Under the pieces are notes generated by a model that saw only the letters and a list, made by a program, of their open reading frames with translations, did not search any database and was not told the DNA's origin. Shown in pieces: positions 1-9,400 of a stretch of 64,000 nt of DNA. The first letter of the stretch is position 1; each line of letters opens with the position of its first letter. The DNA is from Erysipelotrichaceae bacterium (lineage in GTDB: Bacteria; Bacillota_I; Bacilli_A; Erysipelotrichales; Erysipelotrichaceae), in contig SVBJ01000008.1 in NCBI GenBank assembly GCA_015058955.1, forward strand, positions 1 through 64,000. The letters are read 5' to 3'. Both the position numbers and the translations under genes were made by a program.

Positions 1-18
1 GCAGCAGTTCTCTGCTGT
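1..18 (-). terminator. Possible terminator of the arc operon, cut by the window edge
   Basis: CAGCAG and CTGCTG arms with a 4-base loop lie about 35 bases downstream of the arcC stop. The U-run expected on the minus strand would fall outside the window, so the assignment is tentative. Confidence 0.35.
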
Positions 19-50
19 TTTAGTATGTTTTTTCCGAAATTCCTTCAGGT

Positions 51-986
51 TTATCTGTGAATTATGGTACCTGTCTCCCCTCTGAGGGCCTGTTTGGCCT
101 TGTGCAGTGAGGTGATCAGAGCCTGGCCGTCTTCGCTTTCCTCTACATAGGTAATGCAGGATTCAACCTTTGGCAGCATGCTGCCCGGAGCAAACTGCTT
201 TTCGGCAATCAGCTTTCTGGCCTGCTCAACGGACATTTCAGCCAGTTCCTGCTGGTCAGGTTTGTTGAAGTTGACACATACTCGGTCAACGGCAGTCAGG
301 ATCACCAGCATGTCGGCATGCAGATCCAATGCCAGTCGGCAGCTGGCTCTATCCTTATCGATTACTGCAGCCACCCCTTCATACCAGCCGTCAGCCTTCA
401 CTACCGGAATGCCGCCTCCGCCAACCGTAATGACGATGGCGCCGTTGCTTACCAGTTTTTCCACGACATCCAGTTCCACGATTGAAACGGGAATCGGAGA
501 TGGAACTACTCTGCGGTAGCCTCTGCCGGCGTCTTCTACAAAGGTATAGCCGGTTTCGGCGACGATCCTGTCAGCTTCTTCCTTACTGTAGAATGAGCCG
601 ATAGGCTTGGTCGGATTCTGGAAGGCCTTATCTTCCCTGGATACTTCCACCTGGGTAACGACCGTTGCAACCGGTCTGTTTATTCCTCTTTTTTTCAGTT
701 CACGGCCAATTGACTGCTGCAGGTGATAACCGATGTAGCCCTGCGTCATGGCTCCGCATTCCGGGAAAGGCATTTCCGGAGTTCCGCCGACCTTGTTATG
801 AGAGTTTTCAAACGCCAGGTTTACCATGCCGACCTGAGGTCCGTTTCCATGTCCCACGACAACGTCATAACCCTCTTCAACCAGGTCAACAATGGTACTG
901 GCGGTTTCCTTGACTAATTCCAGTTGCTCTTTAGGTGAATTGCCTAAGGCATTTCCGCCCAGAGCGATAACCAACCTTTTTCCCAT
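51..986 (-). CDS. arcC: Carbamate kinase (arginine deiminase pathway)
   Basis: Transfers the phosphate of carbamoyl phosphate to ADP, giving ATP, CO2 and ammonia: the energy-yielding last step of arginine fermentation in the cytoplasm. The 311-residue product has the family's usual length. It opens with MGKRLVIALGGNALG, the glycine-rich start of the amino-acid-kinase fold, and has a GGGGIPV loop near residue 188. It is the last gene of arcA-arcB-arcC and starts one base after the transcarbamylase stop. Only a weak GAAG precedes the ATG, so translational coupling is likely. The operon context excludes a purely biosynthetic role. Confidence 0.96.
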   Translation of the reverse strand: MGKRLVIALGGNALGNSPKEQLELVKETASTIVDLVEEGYDVVVGHGNGPQVGMVNLAFENSHNKVGGTPEMPFPECGAMTQGYIGYHLQQSIGRELKKRGINRPVATVVTQVEVSREDKAFQNPTKPIGSFYSKEEADRIVAETGYTFVEDAGRGYRRVVPSPIPVSIVELDVVEKLVSNGAIVITVGGGGIPVVKADGWYEGVAAVIDKDRASCRLALDLHADMLVILTAVDRVCVNFNKPDQQELAEMSVEQARKLIAEKQFAPGSMLPKVESCITYVEESEDGQALITSLHKAKQALRGETGTIIHR

Positions 987-987
987 A

Positions 988-1980
988 TTACTTCAGCGTT
1001 GCATACATGACTGCCTTGATCGTATGCATGCGGTTTTCAGCCTCATCAAATACCTTTGACTGAGCTGATTCAAATACTTCATCACTGACTTCCATTTCAG
1101 GCAGACCGAATTCCTCATAGATCTGTCTGCCGGTCGTAGTGTTAAGGTCATGGAATGAAGGCAGACAATGCAGGAAGATGCAGTCAGGATCAGCTTTCTT
1201 CATGACATCCTTGTTTACCTGATATGGAGCCAGCAGCTTGATTCTTTCCGCCCATAATTCCTTAGGTTCGCCCATTGATACCCAGATGTCGGTATAGATG
1301 ACATTGGCACCTTTGGCAGCCTTGTCGACATCATCAGTCAGAGTGATGGTGCAGTGATTTTCCTTAGCGATCTTCTTGCAGGTCTTTACCAGATCGTCAG
1401 CCGGCATGTTTTCCTTCGGCCCGCAGGCAACAAAGTTAATGCCCAATTTGGCACAGACTACCATCAGTGAGTTGGCCACATTGTTTCTGGCATCTCCGAA
1501 GAAGACCCACTTCAGTCCCTTATAGTACCCGAAATACTCATAGGCTGTCATTACGTCAGCCAACATCTGAGTCGGATGGAACTGGGTAGTCAGTCCGTTC
1601 CAGACCGGAACGCCTGAATATCTGGCCAGATCCTCAACGATCTGCTGATCAAAGCCGCGGTATTCAATGCCATCAAACATTCTGCCCAATACTCTGGCAG
1701 TATCGGCCAGGGATTCCTTATGGCCCATCTGTGATGAACCCGGATCCAGGTAGGTTACTCCCATGCCCAGATCGTGTCCGGCTACTTCAAAGGCACATCT
1801 GGTTCTGGTTGAGGTCTTTTCAAATAAAAGAACGATGTTCTTTCCATCAAGATATTTATGCGGGGTATTGGACAGTTTCAGATTCTTGAACTGTCTGGCA
1901 AGGTCCAGCAGATACTGGATCTCTTCCGTTGAAAAGTCTAACAGCTTTAAAAAGCTGCGTCCTGATAAGCTTCTTGGCAT
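988..1980 (-). CDS. arcB: Ornithine carbamoyltransferase, catabolic
   Basis: Splits citrulline with phosphate into ornithine and carbamoyl phosphate when running in the catabolic direction. The STRTR phosphate-binding motif lies near residue 55 and the HCLP ornithine-loop motif near residue 270; the 330-residue length is normal. The ATG at 1980 is chosen because GAAGGAG sits at the right distance before it. An in-frame start 27 bases upstream would overlap the arcA stop and has no ribosome site. Position between arcA and arcC supports the catabolic form. Sequence alone does not separate arcB from argF; the operon does. Confidence 0.95.
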   Translation of the reverse strand: MPRSLSGRSFLKLLDFSTEEIQYLLDLARQFKNLKLSNTPHKYLDGKNIVLLFEKTSTRTRCAFEVAGHDLGMGVTYLDPGSSQMGHKESLADTARVLGRMFDGIEYRGFDQQIVEDLARYSGVPVWNGLTTQFHPTQMLADVMTAYEYFGYYKGLKWVFFGDARNNVANSLMVVCAKLGINFVACGPKENMPADDLVKTCKKIAKENHCTITLTDDVDKAAKGANVIYTDIWVSMGEPKELWAERIKLLAPYQVNKDVMKKADPDCIFLHCLPSFHDLNTTTGRQIYEEFGLPEMEVSDEVFESAQSKVFDEAENRMHTIKAVMYATLK

Positions 1981-1996
1981 TTTCTTTTCTCCTTCT

Positions 1997-3250
1997 CTAG
2001 TCTTCACGCCATAACGGCATGCTCATGCATCTCGGGCCTCCTCTGCCTCTTGACAGTTCAGCGCTTGGCATGGTCAGTACCTTCAAGCCCTTCTCACGCA
2101 AGATGGCATTGGTTATATCATTACGTTCGTAACAGATGATTACGCCCGGAGCGATGCATAATGTATTGGAACCGTCGTTCCACTGTTCTCTGGCTGCGGC
2201 AATCAGATCATCACCGCCGCAGTAGATCAGTTCTACTTTGTCAACACCCGTGTACTTTTCCAGAATGTGTTCCAGGGTGTCTTCCAGTTTTCTGACCTGC
2301 AGGTCATCGGGATTGTGCTTTTCACCTTCAGGAGGTGTTATTTCATAAACTTCCAGAGGTCCGATGATGGCCGGATGCACGGTATACTTGTCAACATCAA
2401 CTCTGGTAAAGACCGTATCAAGATGCATGAAGGCGCGTGATTCCGGAATCTTGAAGGCCAGAACCGTGCGGATCCTGCAGTCAGGGTCACTGAACAGGTT
2501 GATGGCTGCTGCTTCAATGGCATCAGGTGAGGTTCTCTGGGATATGCCGATGGCCAGAACCGTATCCGTCAGATTGAAGACATCGCCGCCTTCAATGGTG
2601 GCATGATAATCACGGTCATAATAACGTTTGACAAATCCGGCAAAATCCGGATGATATCTGAAGATGTAATCCGCATAGATCGTTTCACGGTTACGGGTCG
2701 GATAGCGCATTCTGTTAACAAAGGCACCCTCTCCCACTGAGGCAAACGGATCACGCTGGAAATAAAGATTCGGCATTGGAGCAACTATCAGATCGTCATT
2801 CGGTGCGATCCTGTCCTGCAGTGAATAGGCCTTGACCTTATCTCCCAGGTATTCCTGCATTTCCTTCAGGGTGATGCCTTCCATGGTCTTGAGAACCAGA
2901 TCCTTTCCCCTGAAACGGGTGATCATGTATCTGTACAGGATGTCACGCCATCTTTTGGTCTTGATATCACCTTCCGAGAGCCACTGATATACAAACGACT
3001 CAATGAGCTTTGGATGAAGAGTCAGTACTTCCGTCATCAGATCTTCCAGATACACTACTTCCACACCGTTGTCCTTAAGGATCCGGACAAAGGCATCATG
3101 CTCTTTCTGGGCATCCTTTAAAAACGGGATGTCATCAAAAAGCAGCTCCTGCAGGGTATCCGGTGTCAGATTCAGCAGTTCCCTTCCCGGACGGTGAACC
3201 AGCACTTTTCGCAGCGGCTTTATTTCACTTGTTACATGAATTCCCTTCAT
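1997..3250 (-). CDS. arcA: Arginine deiminase
   Basis: Hydrolyses arginine to citrulline and ammonia, the first step of the pathway. It is 417 residues long, typical of the family. The guanidino-modifying fold is marked by [16 protein letters not shown] and [10 protein letters not shown]. The C-terminal [10 protein letters not shown] carries the nucleophilic cysteine near residue 408. AAGGAG precedes the ATG. It is the first gene of the operon, with a leader of about 95 bases after a good sigma-A promoter. ADI confers ammonia production and acid tolerance in many fermentative Bacillota; that role here is inferred. Confidence 0.97.
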   Translation of the reverse strand: MKGIHVTSEIKPLRKVLVHRPGRELLNLTPDTLQELLFDDIPFLKDAQKEHDAFVRILKDNGVEVVYLEDLMTEVLTLHPKLIESFVYQWLSEGDIKTKRWRDILYRYMITRFRGKDLVLKTMEGITLKEMQEYLGDKVKAYSLQDRIAPNDDLIVAPMPNLYFQRDPFASVGEGAFVNRMRYPTRNRETIYADYIFRYHPDFAGFVKRYYDRDYHATIEGGDVFNLTDTVLAIGISQRTSPDAIEAAAINLFSDPDCRIRTVLAFKIPESRAFMHLDTVFTRVDVDKYTVHPAIIGPLEVYEITPPEGEKHNPDDLQVRKLEDTLEHILEKYTGVDKVELIYCGGDDLIAAAREQWNDGSNTLCIAPGVIICYERNDITNAILREKGLKVLTMPSAELSRGRGGPRCMSMPLWRED

Positions 3251-3352
3251 TTTCCGATATTATCTCCTTTCTTACAGGAGTGTCTTAAGCATCTTAATGA
3301 TACCTCTTCACCATTACTGTAAGTTAATTTATAAGCAGGTCATGCTTCTCTC

Positions 3353-3381
3353 ATTTTACTTAATATTCTATCTTTCGACAA
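3353..3381 (-). promoter_or_regulatory. Promoter of the arcABC operon
   Basis: On the minus strand TTGTCG (3376-3381), a 17-base spacer and TAAAAT (3353-3358) fit a sigma-A promoter. Transcription would start near 3346, giving a 95-base leader. No clear ArgR box was recognised. Confidence 0.7.
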
Positions 3382-3397
3382 CACTTTCGGCCAAATT

Positions 3398-3429
3398 AAA
3401 GGGATATCCTCTTAAGAAGATATCCCTTT
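3398..3429 (-). terminator. Terminator of the CWB2-anchored giant subtilase gene
   Basis: Eleven-base arms AAAGGGATATC (3398-3408) and GATATCCCTTT (3419-3429) with a 10-base loop, just after the stop at 3437. The tail on the minus strand is A/T-rich. Confidence 0.85.
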
Positions 3430-3436
3430 TGTCTTT

Positions 3437-6400
3437 TTACTTCTGATACAGTTCAATTGGTGAACTGCTGCTTAACCCATACAGTTTCCTGACCGTATCA
3501 TCGTCAATTCTGGCAGTACCGCCCAATACGACACCGTCAGTAATTCCCTGACTCTGCAGGTATTCTCTGGCTATGGAGGCTTTATCAGATCTGGTCAGGA
3601 TGACCGGAGCCTTCAGCATCTGAGCCAGCGGTCCGCCGCATAAGCCATCCGGGAAGTCATTGCTGAAAGCCAGTACTGCACACTTCGGTGCTTCAAACAG
3701 CTTCTCAGCGATCCTTACTGATGTTTCAAATCTGTTGGCACCGGCAATTCTTTCAACTGAGCCATATGTCTTCAGCTGGTTTTCAATGTCGCTGCTGACG
3801 GCTTTTTCACCGCCCAGGATGATGAATTTCCTGCCCCTGATATCTTTCAGGTATGACTTCTGAACATCGTCCAGAGCGTCCTTAACCAGCAGCAGAGGCA
3901 ATCCGGTGGCGGATGCAGAGAGTGAATCCGCAAAATCCTTACCCGTAGCTACCAGTATGACTTCAGAAGTCAGGTCAGAATCCTTCAAGATTTCCAGGTT
4001 GGTTCCGTATCTGTTATCGCCAGCCAGTCTGACAACGTTCTTAACGCTCTTTCTGACTTCCTTTTCAATTTCAGATGAGATGGCTGAAGTACCGCCCAGA
4101 ATGTAAACCTTACCGTCCGGATTCATTACAGTTTTCAGATATGCTTCAATTTCAGCAGCACTCTTATCATCGATCAGCATGATCGGACATTCATTGACTG
4201 CCGCCAGATAAGAACCTGATAAGGCATCGGCGAATTTTCCGCCGCAGGCCAGGACGATGGCATCAAGTTTTTCTTCCGCCTTGGCTTCCATGATGAAGTC
4301 AGTGATTGATTCAGCGGTCTTATATCTGTTGTCACCGGCAACTCTGACGATTCCTTCAATTACCGGTTCTTCAGAAGCCGTTACGGAATACTGGCCATGG
4401 CAGATTGCACAGGTGTAGGTCGTCGTATTGCCGACTGTCACACCTTCATCATACTGACACTTTTCAGTTTCCTTATGCGTTGGATCATTGCCACAGACAC
4501 GCGTATGTGTACCGACCTGTGCACCATCATAAATCCATTCACCATAGTCATGGCCCAGAGCATTTATCTCTCTGGTTTCCTTTTCATGACATCTTGAGCA
4601 TTCTCTTTCTTCCAGGCCCTTTTCCGTACAGGTTGCTGCCTTGGTGACAGTCCAGCTGTTCCAGTGGTGCCCAAGTGCTGCAATGACGAAGTGTTCGGAT
4701 GAAATGACTTCATTGCATACCGTGCATCTGACAACCTCATCATATGAGCCTGCAGACGTACAGGTAGCTGCGACTTCGTTTTCCCTGTGCTTTTCATCGG
4801 CTTTATGTCCGGTTGGTTCAACTCTGACGGTTTCTCTGCTCAGCTGTTCACCGCATTCACTGCAGTATATGACGATGTCATAAGAACCTTCCTTTATACA
4901 GGTTGGCTCTACCTTGTTTTCGATGACCTTGTCACCTTCCTTATGACCTGTAGTCGGAATGTTATCCAACTTTTTCTGCTGAGACATAAACATCTTGTTG
5001 GTAAAGGCGGCCGTATAGGTCGTTTCACCCATTTCGGTACAGGTTGGCTTTCTGGTCACTTCACTGCTGGTCTTAACGGTTTCGGTAATCTGATGAGCAT
5101 TATCGTTAAGACAGTGCACACTGGCAGTTGCCTGACTGTTGTCTTCAGACCAGCTGTATGTTATTTCACCCCAGTTATGACCAATGGCAGATAAAGTAAC
5201 CATCTTGGTTTCACTGTGCTGTTTGCCGTCATAGCTTTCTGTAGCACTGATGAATACTGTATATGTGACGGATCCATCTTCTGTACAGGTTGACGCAACA
5301 GTCACTTCCGTGCTGTTTACGGTAATGAATCTGGTTTTTCCTGACTCTTTATCGGTATAAACCGCATCAGCCTTTGAATAATCATCAGACCATCTGAATT
5401 CAGTGAACTCAAAATCATACCCCAGAGCCGGAAGAGTTATTTCCTTCTCATCCTGATATGTCTTGCCATCAGGACCGGTAACACTTACAGTGTAGGTTCT
5501 CTTGCCGTCAGTCTGATGTGTAGGAGAAGTCTCCTCAATTACAGCCTCAGCTGATCTGATGCTTTCCTGATGTGAGGCATCATTCCGGCAGGTAAATGTC
5601 GCTGTTGCATGCATGAAATCATTGTCCCAGCTCCAGACAGGTTCTCCCCAGCTGTGGCCGGTAGCCTTAATGATCAGCTCAGTGGTCATTACCGGCTGAC
5701 TGCAGACTTCATCAAGGAAAGATGTTCCGCATCTTGAACATGTATAGTGTGCCATCATGCCGTCCTGTGTACAGGTAGCAGGTATCTCGGCATGATAGCT
5801 GACATCGTGTCCCAGCATAGGTAAAGTGACATCCTTATGTTCCTGATGGCTCTGCTTATCCGGGCTGTTTTCCGCACTTATTTCAGCAGTATATCTGTCC
5901 AGACCGTTTACATCGCACAGCGGATCCTTCTGTCTTTCCACGGTTACCTTTGCATTGGCAGTTGTCTTATGCCGTGAATCATTAAAACAGGTGTATTCAG
6001 CCACGGCACTTTCATTGCCGGTCCAATTGAAGCTGGTAAAGTTCCACTTATGTCCTGTTGGATTAATATTGGCCACAACGCTGTTCTGATTTTCAAAAGC
6101 AGGATTTGTGAATACTGCGGTATATGTTGTCTCACCTGCTGTTTCACAGGTTGCCTGTTTTGTTACCCGGGATGTCGTACTGACGGTTTCAGTTTCAATG
6201 TGCCCAGGATCATTTGCACAGATCCTGCTGGCTGTGACCTTAGTGTTGTCAGCCGACCATTCATATGTAACTGTTTCCCAGTCATGTCCAGTTCCCTTAA
6301 CCGTAACCGTTGATGATTCATTCAGGGCAAGCTGAGTGTTTCTCTGAGAAGTAACGACGGTTACCTGACCGTCATCACAAGGTACCTCAAATCTGACGGT

Positions 6401-9400
6401 GGCAATTGCCGTATTGGCCTTGATTGAATTTCTGGCACCGTAGACGATCTTAATGGTTCCGGTTTCTTCATTGATATTGAATGATACGATTTCTGCCGCA
6501 CTTCCAACAGTAACTGTTGGATTGCTGAGGACTTCCGTATCGTAAGTTATTTCAAAAATGCCGTTTTCAGATGCACTGTCTTCTGACAGAGTTATGACAG
6601 CTGTACCTGATTCGGTAACGGAAACTCCATTAACCTTTTTAATAACCAGGTTGGCAGGTATTCTGTAAGCTTCGGTAGAACCGGTTACTTCATTTACCGC
6701 TTCTTCTGTTTCCGCAACTTCTTCCATTTCAGCAACATCACTGACGGAAACCGTGATGGCTCTTTCCATCTTTTCTGCTTCAGCATGGAAGCGGCTGAGC
6801 ACTTCATCCGTCATCATTTCTTCTCTGGTCATCTGTTTTGTCAGATTGAGTTCCAGCGGTTCCTCTATATCCATCGGTTCATCACCTGCAGAAGCCGGAG
6901 CTGCTGATCCCCTGACAAACAGTCCTGCTACCGGCCAGACATCTTTACCGAAGTCGCCGGCATGATACAGGGCACCCGTACCCGGATTAATGATGATCAA
7001 TTCTGTCTGTGAACCGTCACAGTGTGTCCAGTAAATGTATGTTCCGTCATAGTAAAGTGACTGATACAGAAAACTCGTGGAGATTCCGGTATCAATTACC
7101 TGTGTCGGAGTACTGAATGTCAGACCTGTTCTGGATGAATAGGTCAGATTTGTCTGCCAGATCTTTCCTGATTCATCAAGGTAATAGTAGGTTCCTGAAG
7201 TTGTACTTATCGTCTTGGCTGCAACACCGCAGATATAGGCGTCACCGCTGGTTTCAGAGATATCCAGCAATCCATATGGGAATCCTGAATATGTTCCCAG
7301 TTCATCATCAGTTTCCGGGCTCAGGTTTCCTATTACAAGGTAATTGGCAAAACCGTAGACATAATAATTATTGAAACTGCTGCTGGAAGGACCGCGGGTC
7401 GCATCAACTGCAACCACATAGTTTGTTCCCAGTTCAGTTAAGGCATAACTGGAGGAATTGACAGAATAAAGAATCGTTTCAGCACTGCCTGCATCAAGAG
7501 TTCCGGCATACAGCGCTGATGCTGTATTCTGGAAGGCTGAGTGCAAGTCCTTTTCCCGGCTTGAATCATGCAGTTTATTCCATGTCGGAAGACTGCTGGT
7601 ATTGAAGCCTGAGAAATAAACCTTTCCCTCTTCATCCCAGACAATACCGTTGAGGTTCTTATTGACAACGGTGACCCTGACACTACAGCTGGCCGTTACC
7701 GCATTATTAGAATTGGAGGTGGCAGTGATCGTAGCATTTCCTGAACCTACCGCCACAACATGTCCGTTCCGGTTAACAGTGGCAACAGAATTATTGCTGC
7801 TGCTCCAGCTGACCGTACGGTCTTCAGCAGTTAACGGAAGTACCCTGGCAACAAGATCAGTCTCATTGCCTTTATACAGGTCAAGTGATTCCGGTGTCAT
7901 CTTAATGGAAGTGACATTATATGGATCTACTTCCATCCTGATAACGGTTTTCTTATACAGATAAACACTGGCTGCCGAAGTACCCAGAGTGAAGGAGCTT
8001 CCTGAGTAGCCGAGATATCTCGAGTTATTTGTCAGCTGATGTGATGAGCTGTTCCAGCTCCATTGTGCTCTGCCTGTTGATGTGGCAAAGGTCAGCCGGT
8101 TGCTTGTGCTGCGTGCGGCATAATAGTTTCCGTTCTTGAAATACCAGCCTTCTGAGACTGTAAATATGGATGTAGCAGCAGCATCGGTACTGTCGATGTA
8201 TGGACTGCCAACTGTGCTGTTTGCAGCCCTGACAGTTACACTGCTGGTATTTGGAGTTGTATTTGTATGTCCCAGAGCAACACCGTTTCCTACTGTATTT
8301 CTGTTTACGATCAGATAATCCTCTTCAGCAGTAAGCGTATCTGTCAGAACATATACAGTTCTTTCTTCATAGTTGTTATCATTGACTTTTACGGCCTTAG
8401 CTGTTTCATTACCGGCATAGTCACCCGCAAATACAGCAACATATCCATGGGCATTGGCAATCGCTTCAGATGCATCAAAGGTAATTGAGTATTCGGAAGT
8501 TCCCGGTGCCTTTTCAGCATACTTTACTTCACCATCAAGTGACAGTACGGCAACATAAGCCAGTTTATAGTTATCTGAAGCAGTAACAGTCAGATTGCTG
8601 CCGCTTAAGACAGCCTTGGTTATGATTGGATCGGTATTGTCGATCAGGAAATCATAGCCAACGAAAGCACCCCTGCCCAGTTCATTCTTCATCAGCAGAG
8701 TTTCAAATCTGGCTGATGACAGTATGCCGGCATTGGCTGACGAGTAGTCATTGTTGACTTTCATGGCGTTGTATTCCGGAACAGCATAGAAGCCAATGCG
8801 GAACATTTCGCCTTCCTTCAATCCCTTATCAGACGGCTTGAAGTTTGACTGAATGAATTTGATACCGGTGTTCTGCCATGAACCCTGAGATTCATAATAC
8901 CAGATGCCTTCGACTTCATTGCCGATGACTCTGTTTTCCACGACATCGGTAACTTCACCGTCATAATCACTGATTTTTGAAACCGCAAAGCCGGTAGTTC
9001 CAGCGGAACGGATCAGGTTGTAAACGATCTTATTAATGGTTGAATAGCTGTTAATGGCCAGTTTGTCAGATGGGAAAGCGTCTTCAACCATGTAAGGGTT
9101 GCCTGTAAACTTGGTGTTGACACCGTTATATGTCAGTTCAATGTAATTTGTATTTGTATTGCCGGTATATGGGATCTTTTCTGTTCCATATACAGTATCC
9201 ACATATGAAGTATTGTCAAACATTGACGGATCAGTCCAGTTGCCGTAGAAACCTAATAATGGAATGGTATGTGTATGCTGATAGCTCTTTCCTTCACTGT
9301 CGGAAGTGATGCATTCAACTTTGGTAAAGCCTTCAATGTATGCTCCTGAAGGATAGTTATTGAGCTTACTGTCAGAAACACTTATTTCAACGGTGACCAT

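Noticed and set aside
4787-5194. 135-codon open frame on the plus strand inside the giant CWB2 protease gene
   Set aside because: It is antisense to the repeat region of a well-supported gene, has no domain or ribosome site, and its composition is what a reverse complement would give. The same applies to the other open frames opposite the subtilases.
4390-6300. Repeated GHxW units as a possible CRISPR or DNA repeat
   Set aside because: The repetition is at protein level with diverged DNA, unequal lengths and an open frame throughout; no constant repeat with unique spacers.
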